The notes: generated by a model from the sequence alone, not told the origin. Positions 16,261 through 25,209 are shown, counted from the stretch's first letter. The stretch is DNA of 64,000 bases from Palsa-504 sp963739135 (GCA_963739135.1 CAVTZG010000009.1:159770-223769), one strand, 5' to 3'. Numbers and translations are program-made.

Positions 16261-17172
16261 ATGTCCGATACAGGAATCAATGCCGTTCACGTGACGGGAA
16301 CGCCCGCGCCGCGCGAACCGGGCCAGCGGGGCGCCGATACCTTCCCTGCAGGTGACGCCCCGCGTGCCGCCGCCGGGCAGCTGCCGCCGGCCGCCGTGGC
16401 CGGCCAGCAGGCAGCACCGGCCCTGGCAGCTGCCGTCCGGGACCTGTACATCGCCGTCCGCGCCCTGCCCGGGACCCTGCCCGGCGGGCCGGGGCAGGGC
16501 GCGCCGGGCGCGGTGCCGGAGAAGATCCGGCAGGCCGCGGATTCGATCGGGGCCGCGTGGCAGTGCATGGGCGGGAGCCAGCCCGCGGGCGCGGAGGCCA
16601 TGACGTCAGGCGCGAGCGGCGAGCTGCGCGAGGCCGTCCACCGCGCCGTCACCGCCTGGTCCCGGCCAGCGGTCACCGGCCTGGACCGTGACGAGGTGAT
16701 CGAGGGGGCCATGGGCGCGGCGCATGGCCTGGCGGCAGCCGCCGGGTACCTTGCCTGGAAATCATCCGGGCTGCGCGCCTGCCGGCTCCGCAACGCGCAG
16801 GGCTACCTGGAGGTTGCCGGCGAGCAGCTACGCGAGGCCCTCACCTGTTCACGGGCCGCCAGCCGGGTACGCAGCGACCAGCCTGACGCGGCGGGGTCAC
16901 GCGAGGTTCGTGACGGGCGCGGCGAGCGTGCATCAGGGCTCCGGCGGAAGGTGCCCGGACGCGCCGCCAGGCGCCCGCGCCAGCACCCGGCCCGCCGTCA
17001 TGCGCGGCAGGCAAGATCGCGCGGGAAACGGCTTGCTTACAGGATCCGCGAACTGCTGGCGCACTATGCATGGCCGCGTAAACGGTCAGCGTACGGGACC
17101 GATCCACGGGAATTCCCGGGACACCAGGAGGTGAGCAGACAATGCGCGCTAATGCCAGCCGCCGGCCGCTAG
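16261..17172 (+). CDS. Hypothetical protein preceding the tad operon
   Basis: 303 residues from ATG. The N-terminal 45 residues are Ala/Pro-rich. A helical region at about residues 50-210 contains AVRDLYIAVRALPG, KIRQAADSIGAAWQCM and DRDEVIEGAMGAAHGLAAAAGYLAW. The last 90 residues are strongly basic (RRKVPGRAARRPRQHPARRH) and may bind nucleic acid or a membrane surface. No family is recognised. Its 3' end overlaps the lipoprotein gene by 31 bases, so it may be the first gene of the pilus operon. The promoter resembles the one at 9.4 kb. Confidence 0.65.
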   Translation: MSDTGINAVHVTGTPAPREPGQRGADTFPAGDAPRAAAGQLPPAAVAGQQAAPALAAAVRDLYIAVRALPGTLPGGPGQGAPGAVPEKIRQAADSIGAAWQCMGGSQPAGAEAMTSGASGELREAVHRAVTAWSRPAVTGLDRDEVIEGAMGAAHGLAAAAGYLAWKSSGLRACRLRNAQGYLEVAGEQLREALTCSRAASRVRSDQPDAAGSREVRDGRGERASGLRRKVPGRAARRPRQHPARRHARQARSRGKRLAYRIRELLAHYAWPRKRSAYGTDPREFPGHQEVSRQCALMPAAGR

Positions 17173-17798
17173 ATTCCGCCCTGCACGATTTCCCCGGCCG
17201 GCACAGGATAAACGCCAGCATCATCCCCGACAAGATCACCGGGCTCGCCGCGATCGCGATCGCCGCCGCGGCGCTAGTGGCCGGCTGCGGCGGCCAGGCG
17301 TCCGTCCCGCTGCCGGCGCACAGCACCCCGGCGCACGCCCCGACCGCATCGCCGTCGCCGGCGGATACGGGCTCGGCCACAGCGCAGGTCATCGCCGCCT
17401 ACACCGCCTACTTCCCGGCGTCCAAAGCCGCCGAGGCCGCCGCGCCGTCCCGCGCCCAGGCGATCCTCGCGCCGTACGCGGCGCAGCCGTACCTGCGGAA
17501 CGTGCTGGCCCAGATGGCAGGCTACCGCGCCCTCGGCGAGACCGCCTGGGGCTACGTGGTAGCCCACATCACCAGCGTCACGGTCGACGGCAGCACCGCC
17601 GAGGTGCGCGACTGCCAGGACGCCAGCCACGCCGCCCTGGCCAGCACCAGCACCGGGAAGGTGATCCCGGGCACAGCCGGGAAAGCCGGCACCTCCCTGA
17701 TCGCCAGCCTCGCCCTCGGCTCCGACGGCCGGTGGCGGATCACCTCCCTCGCCCACCTGGCCGTGCCATGCTCGCCCGCGTCCTCGCCCTCACCGTGA
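17142..17798 (+). CDS. Lipoprotein, first gene of the Tad block
   Basis: 218 residues from ATG with an excellent AGGAGGTGAG site. A lipobox ALVAGC ends the hydrophobic segment at about residues 35-50 (AAIAIAAAALVAGCGG), though with a long basic leader of about 30 residues. After the lipid-anchored Cys comes a Ser/Pro/Thr linker, then a globular domain with AYTAYFPASKAAEAAAPSRAQ and WGYVVAHITSVTVDGSTAEV. The fold resembles small extracytoplasmic NTF2-like lipoproteins that sit at the head of actinobacterial Tad operons; function unknown. Confidence 0.75.
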   Translation: MRANASRRPLDSALHDFPGRHRINASIIPDKITGLAAIAIAAAALVAGCGGQASVPLPAHSTPAHAPTASPSPADTGSATAQVIAAYTAYFPASKAAEAAAPSRAQAILAPYAAQPYLRNVLAQMAGYRALGETAWGYVVAHITSVTVDGSTAEVRDCQDASHAALASTSTGKVIPGTAGKAGTSLIASLALGSDGRWRITSLAHLAVPCSPASSPSP

Positions 17799-18631
17799 CC
17801 GCGGCCGCGATCACCGCCGCGGCCCTGGCCGGCACGGCGCCGGCGGCCCGCGCCGCGCCCGGCGGCGGGAACTGCGGCGCCAGCGGCTACCCGTGGGGCT
17901 ACGACATCTCCTGCCAGACCGGGACCGCCGCCCCGGGAGCGTCCGGCCGGCGCCAGCCGGCCACCACCGGGACCGTCAGCACGCCGTGCGGGCTGTACCC
18001 GATCGCGGGAAACCCGGACCATATGCTGCAGGTCTGCCCGCACGGGCTGAAGCTCAACGGCGGGCGCAACGGCGTCAGCATCCTGAACGCCACCAACACC
18101 ATCGTCCCGGTCGGCGCCGCCGCCGCGCCCGCCGTCACCCCCCAGCAACTGCTCGCCTGGGCGCAGAACGAGCTGGCCCTGCCGCTGCCGGACGTGCTCA
18201 CCGCCCGGCCGCGCGGCACCGACGCGCTGGTCGGCCTGCCGGAATGGTTCTGGATCGCCCCGGCCCAGTGGCATCCGGTGACCGCCACCGTCAGCGCCGG
18301 CGGGGTGTGGGCGCAGGTAACCGCCCGGCCGGCCGAGCTGGAGATCCGGCCCGGCGACGGGACCAGCCTGGCCTGCCCCGGGCCGGGCACCGCCTACAAC
18401 CCGGCCCGGCCCGCGCAGGCCCAGCACAGCACCTGCGCCTGGACTTATGACCAGCCCTCGGACGGGCTGCCCGGCAACCGCTACCGGGTGAGCGTGACCG
18501 TCACCTGGACCGCCGCCTGGCAGGGCTCCGGCGGAACCGGCGGCGCGCTGCCGACGCTGGGACGCACCACGACCTTCGCCCTGGGAGTCGCCGAAGGACA
18601 GGCCCTGATCCAAGGAGGCGATGCCCCGTGA
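17768..18631 (+). CDS. Secreted protein of the Tad operon
   Basis: 287 residues from ATG (MLARVLALTVTAAAITAAAL). A Sec signal peptide ends near AARAAPGGG (about residue 30). The mature protein has paired cysteines (GGNCGASGYPWGYDISCQTG, then TPCGLYPIAG) and a beta-rich C-terminal half (PEWFWIAPAQWHPVTATVSAGGVWAQV). The start lies inside the preceding gene and there is no separate ribosome site, so translation is coupled. No named family; the position in the operon suggests a pilus-associated surface protein. Confidence 0.75.
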   Translation: MLARVLALTVTAAAITAAALAGTAPAARAAPGGGNCGASGYPWGYDISCQTGTAAPGASGRRQPATTGTVSTPCGLYPIAGNPDHMLQVCPHGLKLNGGRNGVSILNATNTIVPVGAAAAPAVTPQQLLAWAQNELALPLPDVLTARPRGTDALVGLPEWFWIAPAQWHPVTATVSAGGVWAQVTARPAELEIRPGDGTSLACPGPGTAYNPARPAQAQHSTCAWTYDQPSDGLPGNRYRVSVTVTWTAAWQGSGGTGGALPTLGRTTTFALGVAEGQALIQGGDAP

Positions 18632-19332
18632 GGCAGCAGGCACCACCGCGCCCGGCCCCGGTCCCGGCCGGCCCGGACCGGTCCCGGGCGCCATCCCCGG
18701 CCGCGCCGGGACCAGTGCCCCGGCAGCGGCGCCGGTCCATCCTCGCGCTCGGCGTGGTCCTGGCCGGCGTCGGAGCGCTGGCCGGAGCGTGGGCGTTCAC
18801 CTCCTTCAGCCACCGCGCCGAGGTGCTCGCCGCCGCCCGCGATATCCCCGCCGGCACCCGGATCACCGCCGCTGACCTAGCACCGGTCCCGGTCTCGGCC
18901 GGCAGCGGCATCAAGGTGATCCCGGCCCGCCAGGAATCCCAGGCCGTCGGGGAGATCGCCGCCGTCAGCCTGCGGGCGGGCACCCTGCTGGTGCCCGCCG
19001 ACCTGACCGCCACGGCAGTTCCCGGGCCGGGCCAGCAGCTCGTCCCGGTCGCGCTCAAGGCATCCCAGCTGCCGGCCAGCGGCCTAGCCCCCGGCGACCA
19101 GGTGCTGGTCGTCGCGACCCCCGGCGCAGCCGGCCAGGCCGCCTCCGGTTCCGGGCAGGCCGCCCTGTCCCAGGACGTCCCCGCCGCCGTGTATCAGGTA
19201 TCGGCCCCGGACACCAGCGGAGATGTCGTCGTCGACCTGCTGGTGGCCGCCGGGCGGGGGCCCGCGGTGGCCCAGCAGGACTCCACCGGGCAGATCGCCC
19301 TGATCATCACGGCAACAGGAGGTACGGGATGA
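18628..19332 (+). CDS. cpaB: CpaB/RcpC-like SAF-domain pilus assembly protein
   Basis: 234 residues; GTG overlaps the preceding TGA. A Pro/Arg-rich cytoplasmic N-terminus is followed by one membrane helix (ILALGVVLAGVGALAGAWAF). The SAF domain follows with the characteristic VLAAARDIPAGTRITAADL, and AVSLRAGTLLVPADLT. A beta-rich tail includes LAPGDQVLVVATPG. CpaB/RcpC proteins are periplasmic or extracytoplasmic parts of the Flp pilus channel. The gene sits immediately before the CpaE-like ATPase, the usual order. Confidence 0.9.
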   Translation: MRQQAPPRPAPVPAGPDRSRAPSPAAPGPVPRQRRRSILALGVVLAGVGALAGAWAFTSFSHRAEVLAAARDIPAGTRITAADLAPVPVSAGSGIKVIPARQESQAVGEIAAVSLRAGTLLVPADLTATAVPGPGQQLVPVALKASQLPASGLAPGDQVLVVATPGAAGQAASGSGQAALSQDVPAAVYQVSAPDTSGDVVVDLLVAAGRGPAVAQQDSTGQIALIITATGGTG

Positions 19333-20120
19333 GCCTCATCGTCCTGGTCAGCCCCGGCGGGTCCCCGGGCGTCACCACCACCGGGCTGGCCCTGGCACTG
19401 GCCTGGCCCCGCAAGGTGGTGCTCGCCGAATGCGACCCGGCCGGCGGGGCCGTGCTCGCCGGGCTGTGGCGCGGGCAGCCACCGGCGTGCGCCGGCACTG
19501 CCGGGCTGGTGCGGTACGCGCTGCTGGCCCAGCAAGATGCCGGCCTCGCCGCCGCAGAGCTGTGCGCGGAATCGGTCCCGCTGTCGGCACGGCCCTGCCG
19601 CCAGTTCGTGCTGCCCGCCCCGGCCGGGCCGCTGGCCGAATGGCAGATCGCCGCCGCCTGGCCCGCCCTGGCCGCCGCCTTCGCCGCCGCTCCCGCCGAT
19701 GTCATCGCCGACGCCGGGCGGCTCGACGGGCAGACCGCGCTGGCGCCCCTGCTGGCCGCCGCCGGCACGGTGCTGATGGTCTGCCGCCCGCTGATCCGGC
19801 AGGCAGCCGCCGCTCTGCCCCGGCTGGCGACGCTGGCCGGCATCCGCGCCGAAGACCGGCCCGCATCGCTGGTCCTGGTGGGGGAGGGACCCTACGGCCC
19901 GGAGTCCGCCAGGACGCTCAGCCAGGCCCTGGAGGTCCCGGTCCGCGGCAGCCTCCCCGATGACCCGGACACCGCCGCCGTCCTGTCCGACGGCGCGGCA
20001 CCCGGCCGCCGCTTCGGCCGCACCCCGCTGATGCGCGCCGCCGCGGCCCTGGCCGCCGGCCTTGCCCGCGAGCACGCCCCCAGGCCCGCCGCTTCCGTCC
20101 CGGTGGAGGCGGGACGATGA
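19329..20120 (+). CDS. cpaE: CpaE/TadZ-like MinD-family protein
   Basis: 263 residues; ATG overlaps the preceding TGA by four bases (ATGA). A MinD/ParA-type fold is visible: the N-terminal P-loop region reads VSPGGSPGVTTTGLALAL, then ECDPAGG (switch I-like) and DVIADAGRLDG (Walker B-like). The P-loop lacks both the signature lysine and the catalytic lysine of KGGxGKT. ATP hydrolysis is therefore doubtful and a scaffolding role is more likely. CpaE/TadZ localises the secretion ATPase at the pole. Confidence 0.88.
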   Translation: MSLIVLVSPGGSPGVTTTGLALALAWPRKVVLAECDPAGGAVLAGLWRGQPPACAGTAGLVRYALLAQQDAGLAAAELCAESVPLSARPCRQFVLPAPAGPLAEWQIAAAWPALAAAFAAAPADVIADAGRLDGQTALAPLLAAAGTVLMVCRPLIRQAAAALPRLATLAGIRAEDRPASLVLVGEGPYGPESARTLSQALEVPVRGSLPDDPDTAAVLSDGAAPGRRFGRTPLMRAAAALAAGLAREHAPRPAASVPVEAGR

Positions 20121-21475
20121 CGGTGACCGCTGCGCCGGCAGCCTCCGCCGCGGCCTGGCCCGCGCCGCCGTCAGGTCCGGCCGCGCCCGGCGTGACGGCG
20201 AGCGGCGATGATTTCCGCGCCGCCGTCCGGGAGATCTTCCGGGACACCGCCGGGCGGCTCGGGCAGGCCGGCGCCCGTGAGCAGGCCCGCGCCCTGGCCG
20301 ATGAGCACGTCACCGCGTGGGCGGAACGGCAGGCCCGCGCCGGCCTGGAGCTGCCCTCGCCGCGGACGCGGGAGGCCCTGGCCCGCGCGGTGCTGGACGA
20401 GCAGTTCGGGCTCGGCCCGCTGCAGCCCTACGTCGATGACCCCGACGTCGAGAACATCGACATCAACGGCCCGCGGCAGGTCCGGGTCACGCTGCGGGAC
20501 GGGCGGCGGATGGCCGGGCGGCCGGTCGCCGCCAGCGACAGCGAGCTGATGGAGATGGTCCGCACCTGGGGCATCCGCGAAGGCCAGACCCCCCGCGAGT
20601 TCTCAGCCGCCCGCCCCGTGCTGCACGCGGCCCTGAACGACGCCGGGGTCCGGCTCGCCGCGGTCATGTCGGTCACCCCGCAGGTGCACGTGAGCATCCG
20701 CTGCCACCGCCTGGTCGACATCACCCTGGAGCAGCTGTGCGACCCCGGCTACGCCACTGTGTCCCCGGAGCTGGCGCACTTCCTGGGCTGCGCGGTGCGG
20801 GCACGCAAGAACATCATCGTCACCGGGGGCGTCGACGCCGGGAAGACCACGCTGCTGCGCGCCCTGACCGCCGCCCTGGACCCCGACGAGCGGATCGCCA
20901 CCCTGGAAAGCGAATACGAGCTGTACCTGCACCTGCTGCCCGGCCGGCACCGCGACGTCGTCCCGTTCGAAGCCCGCCAGCCCAACAGCGAAGGCGCCGG
21001 CCAGATCACCCTGCACGACCTGATCCCGGCCGCGCTGCGGCTCAACCCCCGGCGGATCATCCTCGGCGAGGTCCGCGACACCGAGATCCGCCCGATGCTG
21101 GAGGCGATGAACTCCGGCCAGGAAGGCTCCCTGTGCACGCTGCACGCCAACAGCGCCGATGAGGTCTTCGGCCGGATCCTGATGCTCGCCCAGCGCGGCC
21201 AGCTCGCCCTGCCCCCGGCGGTCATCCACCTCGAAGTCGGCATGGCCCGCCCGTTCGTCGTGCACATCCGCAAGGATCCCGCCACCCACCAGCGCTACGT
21301 CAGCGAGGTGATCGAGGTGCTCCCGCCAGGCGACGGCGACCGGCCCGACCGCAACCGCGTCTTCAGCCCCGGCCCGGACGGCCGCGCCGTCCCCGACCAC
21401 TCCCTCAGCCCCGCCGCCATGGACGCCCTGATAGCCGCCGGGTTCAGCCCCGCCGTCCTCGGGGCACGGCCGTGA
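20117..21475 (+). CDS. tadA: TadA/CpaF secretion ATPase
   Basis: 452 residues; ATGA overlap with cpaE. The N-terminal all-alpha/beta segment contains EQFGLGPLQPYVDDPDVENIDINGP, typical of CpaF. The Walker A motif TGGVDAGKTTLLRAL is at about residue 237, an acidic box near ESEYELYLHLL, Walker B in RRIILGEVRDTE, and the His box GSLCTLHANSADEV. TadA is a bifunctional hexameric ATPase that powers Flp pilus extension and retraction from the inner face of the membrane. All motifs are complete. Confidence 0.97.
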   Translation: MTVTAAPAASAAAWPAPPSGPAAPGVTASGDDFRAAVREIFRDTAGRLGQAGAREQARALADEHVTAWAERQARAGLELPSPRTREALARAVLDEQFGLGPLQPYVDDPDVENIDINGPRQVRVTLRDGRRMAGRPVAASDSELMEMVRTWGIREGQTPREFSAARPVLHAALNDAGVRLAAVMSVTPQVHVSIRCHRLVDITLEQLCDPGYATVSPELAHFLGCAVRARKNIIVTGGVDAGKTTLLRALTAALDPDERIATLESEYELYLHLLPGRHRDVVPFEARQPNSEGAGQITLHDLIPAALRLNPRRIILGEVRDTEIRPMLEAMNSGQEGSLCTLHANSADEVFGRILMLAQRGQLALPPAVIHLEVGMARPFVVHIRKDPATHQRYVSEVIEVLPPGDGDRPDRNRVFSPGPDGRAVPDHSLSPAAMDALIAAGFSPAVLGARP

Positions 21476-22371
21476 CGCCCGGAGCGCTGCTCGGCGCGGT
21501 CGCCGGCGGCATGACCGCGGCTGGGATCACCTGCGTCATCAGCTACGCCGCCGGGCCGCCGCCAGAACCGGCCCCGGCCCCGCCGGCCCGGTGGCGCGTC
21601 CTGGCCGCACGCTGGAAAATCACCCCCCGCGCCGCCGTCACCGCAGCCGTCGCCGGGATCGCGGTGCTGGCGGTCACCGGCTGGCCCGCCGCCGCGCTCG
21701 CGGCCATGCCCGCGGTCATCGCCGTGCCCCGCATCCTGTCCCGTCGGCCCGCCCGCGCCCGAATCGCCCGGCTGGAGGCGCTGGAAGCCTGGACCCGGCG
21801 GCTGGCTGACGTGCTGGCCGCCAGCCGGGGACTGGAAGACGCCCTCACCCACAGCGCCGCCACCGCCCCGCCGCCGATCGCCGCCCCCGTCCAGGAACTG
21901 GCCGGCAGCCTGCGCCGCCGCGAGGACACCGCACGGGCGCTGCGCACCTTCGCCGGCGCCGTCGACGACCCGGTCGGTGACCTGATCGCCACCGCCCTGA
22001 TCCTGGCGGCCGACCGGCGCGGACCCGGCCTGCACGCGGTGCTGACCGAGTTGGCCGGCGACGTCGCCAAGGACGTGGCCGCGCGCCGCGAGACCGAAGC
22101 CGAACGCGCCGCCTACCGCACCGCGCTGGCCTGGATCGTCGCGTTCCTGGCCGTCTACACCGGCTACCTGATCCTGGACCGCTCCTACTCCGCGCCGTTC
22201 GGCACCCCCGCCGGGCAGGTCGTGCTCGCCGTAGTCGCCGGCTGCTACGCCGGAGGGCTGTACTGGCTGTACAAGCTGTCCATCACCGGCGGCCCGAGCA
22301 GGTTCCTGCAGGCAGAAACCGGCGGATCGGTCCCAGGCCGGCCTGCCGCACGCCAGGAGGCACGGCGATGA
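21472..22371 (+). CDS. tadB: TadB-like pilus membrane platform protein
   Basis: 299 residues; GTGA overlap with tadA. A type II secretion F domain lies at about residues 100-230 (LEALEAWTRRLADVLAASRGLEDAL, then DDPVGDLIATALILAADRRGPGLH). Hydrophobic helices occur at the N-terminus, around residues 65-85, and at the C-terminus (AWIVAFLAVYTGYLIL, then VVLAVVAGCYAGGLYWLY). It forms the platform with TadC on which TadA acts. Confidence 0.95.
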   Translation: MTPGALLGAVAGGMTAAGITCVISYAAGPPPEPAPAPPARWRVLAARWKITPRAAVTAAVAGIAVLAVTGWPAAALAAMPAVIAVPRILSRRPARARIARLEALEAWTRRLADVLAASRGLEDALTHSAATAPPPIAAPVQELAGSLRRREDTARALRTFAGAVDDPVGDLIATALILAADRRGPGLHAVLTELAGDVAKDVAARRETEAERAAYRTALAWIVAFLAVYTGYLILDRSYSAPFGTPAGQVVLAVVAGCYAGGLYWLYKLSITGGPSRFLQAETGGSVPGRPAARQEARR

Positions 22372-23249
22372 TCTGGCTAGCCGCCGCCGGGGCGTGCGCC
22401 GGGCTCGGGATCGTCCTGGTCATCGCCGAGCTGTGTCCGGCCCCGCCCCGCCTGGATGCCGCCCTCGCCCGCATCCACGCCCCCGGCCCGGCGCCGCAGC
22501 CCGGACCGGGCTCAGCCAGCGACAGACTCGGCCGGTGGCTCGCCGCCCGGCTCGCCCGCACCCGGCTCGCCGCGGTTCCCCGCACCGACCTGGCCCTGCT
22601 GGGCCGCGCGCCGGAGACGTTCCTGGTCCACAAGCTGGCCGCGTCCGCGACAGGGCTGTCGGCCTTCGCGCTGGCGGGCGCGTTCCTCGCCGTCACCGGC
22701 ATCGCCGTGCCGTGGGAAACCCCCGCCGGGGCGTCACTTGCCGCGGCGGCCTGCCTGTGGTTCGCCCCCGACCTCGACGTGCGCATCGAAGCCGCCCGCC
22801 GCCGCCGCGACTTCACCCACGCGTTCATCTCCTACCTGCAACTGGTCCGCCTGGCCCGCACCGCCGGGGCGGGCACCAGCGAGGCCCTCGAATACGCCGC
22901 CCGGATCGGCGACGGCTGGGCGTTCGCCCGGATCGCCGCCGTCCTGGAGGCCGCCGCCAGCGCCCACGAGCCGCCCTGGGACCACCTGGCCGCCCTCGGC
23001 GAGGACATCGGGGTCCCCGAAGTCAGCGAGCTGGCCGGCACCGCCGAGATCGCCGGCACCGAGGGCGCCAAGATCGCCGCCACGCTGGCGGCTAGGACCG
23101 AGTCGCTGCGCGGCCGGATGCTCGCCGACACCCGCGCCATGGCCAGCTCCCGCACCACCACCATGATCGTCCCGCTCACCCTGCTCGGCATGGGCTTCGT
23201 GCTGCTGCTGGCCTGGCCCGCCTTCTACACGCTCATCTACACCACCTGA
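22368..23249 (+). CDS. tadC: TadC-like pilus membrane platform protein
   Basis: 293 residues; ATGA overlap with tadB. The same F-domain architecture: two helices near residues 90-130, the cytoplasmic helical domain FTHAFISYLQLVRLARTAGAGTSEAL and VSELAGTAEIAGTEGAKIAATL, and a C-terminal pair of helices ending LGMGFVLLLAWPAFYTLIY. It is the usual partner of TadB. Confidence 0.95.
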   Translation: MIWLAAAGACAGLGIVLVIAELCPAPPRLDAALARIHAPGPAPQPGPGSASDRLGRWLAARLARTRLAAVPRTDLALLGRAPETFLVHKLAASATGLSAFALAGAFLAVTGIAVPWETPAGASLAAAACLWFAPDLDVRIEAARRRRDFTHAFISYLQLVRLARTAGAGTSEALEYAARIGDGWAFARIAAVLEAAASAHEPPWDHLAALGEDIGVPEVSELAGTAEIAGTEGAKIAATLAARTESLRGRMLADTRAMASSRTTTMIVPLTLLGMGFVLLLAWPAFYTLIYTT

Positions 23250-23283
23250 CCGCACGACAGAAGGAATGAGGGGTGATGCCCTG

Positions 23284-23487
23284 ATGCACCTGGACATGCT
23301 GCCGCCGCAGATCTGCTACCTGCTCGCCCGCGCCCAGGCCAGCCGCCGCTGGCCGCACGGCGACGAGGGGGAAGTCGGGATCGTCGGGACCATCATCATG
23401 GTCGTGGGATTCGCTGTCGCAGCCGCGCTGCTGGTCGCCGCGGTGAAAGGCAAGCTGTCGGCATGGATCGCGCAGATCCCCGGCTGA
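23284..23487 (+). CDS. Small Flp-type pilin candidate
   Basis: 67 residues from the second ATG (MHLDMLPPQICYL); an ATG 18 bases earlier has AAGGA directly abutting it, too close for a normal site. A polar leader of about 30 residues ending RWPHGDEGEVGIV is followed by one hydrophobic stretch (GTIIMVVGFAVAAALLVAAV), then a short tail. Position between tadC and tadE and size fit the major pilin. The usual Gly-x4-Glu prepilin site is only partly matched, so cleavage by the peptidase at 13.5 kb is likely but not proven. Confidence 0.75.
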   Translation: MHLDMLPPQICYLLARAQASRRWPHGDEGEVGIVGTIIMVVGFAVAAALLVAAVKGKLSAWIAQIPG

Positions 23488-23891
23488 CCGCCCGGCAGGC
23501 GCGGCGCCGGCTGAGTGACCGAGGCTCGTCGGTGATCGCCGCCGCGATCGCCTTCACCATCATCCTGCCGCTGCTGTCGGCCTGCTTCCAGGCCGCGCTG
23601 TGGTTCGCCGCCCGGGACGCCGCCTTGTCCGCCGCCCGGCAGGGAGCCGGCGCCGCCAGCGCCCAGGGCGGCACCCTGGCCGGCGGGCTGGCCGCGGCCT
23701 GCCAGTACGCCCGCACCGCCGCAGCCGGCATCCTGCGCGGCCCCTCCTGCACCGGCAGCACCGGGAACACGATCACCATCACCATCACCGTCACCGGCAG
23801 CGCGCCGGCCATCGTGCCGCTGTTCCCCGCCCAGGTCACCGAGCAGGCCCAGGCACCGCAGGAACGCTTCACCACCAGGACATCACAGTGA
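23463..23891 (+). CDS. TadE-like pseudopilin
   Basis: 142 residues; its ATG overlaps the end of the pilin gene by 25 bases. After a basic leader comes a TadE-type hydrophobic helix (GSSVIAAAIAFTIILPLLSACFQ), followed by AARDAALSAARQGAGAASAQGG, the Ala-rich motif seen in TadE-like proteins. The rest is an extracellular Thr/Ile-rich beta segment. It is the first of two tandem tadE genes. Confidence 0.88.
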   Translation: MDRADPRLTARQARRRLSDRGSSVIAAAIAFTIILPLLSACFQAALWFAARDAALSAARQGAGAASAQGGTLAGGLAAACQYARTAAAGILRGPSCTGSTGNTITITITVTGSAPAIVPLFPAQVTEQAQAPQERFTTRTSQ

Positions 23892-24370
23892 CCGGCGACC
23901 GCGAGGCAGGCAACGCCGCCGTCGAACTGGCCCCCGTCGCCCTGGTCCTGATCATGTTCCTCGCCCTGGCAGTCACCGCCGGACGGGTCATCATCGCCCG
24001 CAACGCGATCGCCGACGCCGCCCGCGAGGCGGCCCGGCAGGCCAGCATCGCCCGCACCCCAGCCCAGGCCCAGGCCGACGCCCTGTCATCCGCGCAGTCC
24101 GTCCTGGCCGCCGACCACCTCGACTGCACCCCGCAGGTCACGGTCGGCACAGCCGGGTTCGCCATCCCGCCCGGCGAACCAGCCCAGGTAACCGTCCAGG
24201 TGACCTGCGACGTGCGGCTGTCCGGCCTGACCCTGATCCCCGGCATCCCCGGCAGCAGGCCGCTCACCGCCACCTTCACCAGCCCGCTCGACATCTACCG
24301 GGCAAGAGGTCTCGGGTTCAGCAATTCTGAAGGTTCCTCGGGCGCGAACCCGAGTGCCGGGGGTGCGTGA
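23888..24370 (+). CDS. TadE-like protein, C-terminus altered by insertion
   Basis: 160 residues from GTG overlapping the previous TGA. The leader GDREAGNAAVELAPVALVLIMFLALAV has the Gly-x4-Glu prepilin-like pattern and hydrophobic helix, then ARNAIADAAREAARQASIARTP. The family usually ends LDxYR; here ...TSPLDIYR is reached at 24301 and then 22 unrelated residues follow before the stop at 24370. These come from the inserted 1.9-kb block. Without the block, CGG would be followed by TGA and the tadG start five bases later, a normal operon junction. The protein is probably still functional with a foreign tail. Confidence 0.85.
   Translation: MTGDREAGNAAVELAPVALVLIMFLALAVTAGRVIIARNAIADAAREAARQASIARTPAQAQADALSSAQSVLAADHLDCTPQVTVGTAGFAIPPGEPAQVTVQVTCDVRLSGLTLIPGIPGSRPLTATFTSPLDIYRARGLGFSNSEGSSGANPSAGGA
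24337..24354 (-). terminator. Terminator-like hairpin of the inserted block
   Basis: CTCGGG-CGCGAA-CCCGAG (6-bp stem); a longer pairing of CTCGGGTTC at 24311 with GAACCCGAG at 24346 overlaps it. It lies 110 bases after the last minus-strand gene, near the junction with tadE. Confidence 0.45.
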
Positions 24371-24465
24371 TGCGTGCCCCTGGATACGTCGGTTCGCGAA
24401 CTGGACCCCCAGGCGATGGCGAGCGGAAGGTGTGTTGTTGGCTCGGCTTGGTGACGCCTGGCTTG

Positions 24466-25179
24466 TCAGGGGACCGTATCGAGCTTCCAGCCGTCGATCC
24501 ATCGGGCCAGGACGCTGAGGGCGGCCAGGCACTCGAGCGCCTCCTGCTGGTCCCACTCGCCTTGCTCGTGGGTCGCGGGGTTGCGGATCGCGCCGAAGCA
24601 CCCGACGGCGTACTGGAGGGCGCCGCGCTGGCGGCTTTGGGTTGTCGGGTTGCTCGGATCGCCGGGGCAGCGGAGCCGGGGCTTGCCGGGTTCGGGCGGG
24701 TTGGGGCTGAACGTTTCCTGCATGAGCTGGGTGTCGGCGACGTCACGGCGGCCGAGCTTGTTCTGGGTGTGGTCGTTGATCGCGGTTGCCGCGGCCTGGA
24801 CCGCGTGCCGGTAGTGCGAGGAGTCCCACAGTGTCTGGGCGGCCTGCCAGACCCAGGGGTGGAACTGGTCGGCCGGCAGCACCGGGGCGTCGGGGGCGAG
24901 CTTGGCTTCCCATTCGTCCCGTTCGGCCAGGATGCCGAGACCGCGGTTAACAGCGTCTCGGGCCGCCTTATCGCCGGCCAGGCCGTTGAGGTTGAAGTCG
25001 GTCAGCTCGGGATCGAGGCGCTTGAGGATCTCCTTCACCGTGGGCTCGCGGCGGAGCAGTTCGGCGCGGTCCTCGTTGTCCGGCCCCAGCATGCTGCCGC
25101 GGTCATGCGGCAGCTTGAGGTACGCCTCGATCAGGGTGCGGTACTCCGTCAGCTTCTGCTGCATCCATGCGTGGTCCAC
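24466..25179 (-). CDS. TIGR02391 (Hypoth_Ymh) HEPN-like protein
   Basis: 237 residues from GTG (an ATG five codons later is an alternative; neither has a clear ribosome site). The first half is helical with DRAELLRREPTVKEILKRLDPEL. The Hypoth_Ymh domain starts at about residue 105: HPWVWQAAQTLWDSSHYRHAVQAAATAINDH, then RRDVADTQLM, SRQRGALQYAVGCFGAIRNPATHEQG. RNPATH matches the RX4-6H motif of HEPN ribonucleases. The family is repeatedly found in restriction and anti-phage loci; its exact action is not settled. It is 30 bases downstream of the next gene and forms an operon with it. Confidence 0.85.
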   Translation of the reverse strand: MDHAWMQQKLTEYRTLIEAYLKLPHDRGSMLGPDNEDRAELLRREPTVKEILKRLDPELTDFNLNGLAGDKAARDAVNRGLGILAERDEWEAKLAPDAPVLPADQFHPWVWQAAQTLWDSSHYRHAVQAAATAINDHTQNKLGRRDVADTQLMQETFSPNPPEPGKPRLRCPGDPSNPTTQSRQRGALQYAVGCFGAIRNPATHEQGEWDQQEALECLAALSVLARWIDGWKLDTVP

Positions 25180-25209
25180 GGGGTGACTGTAGATGATCGG
25201 GCGTGGTGG

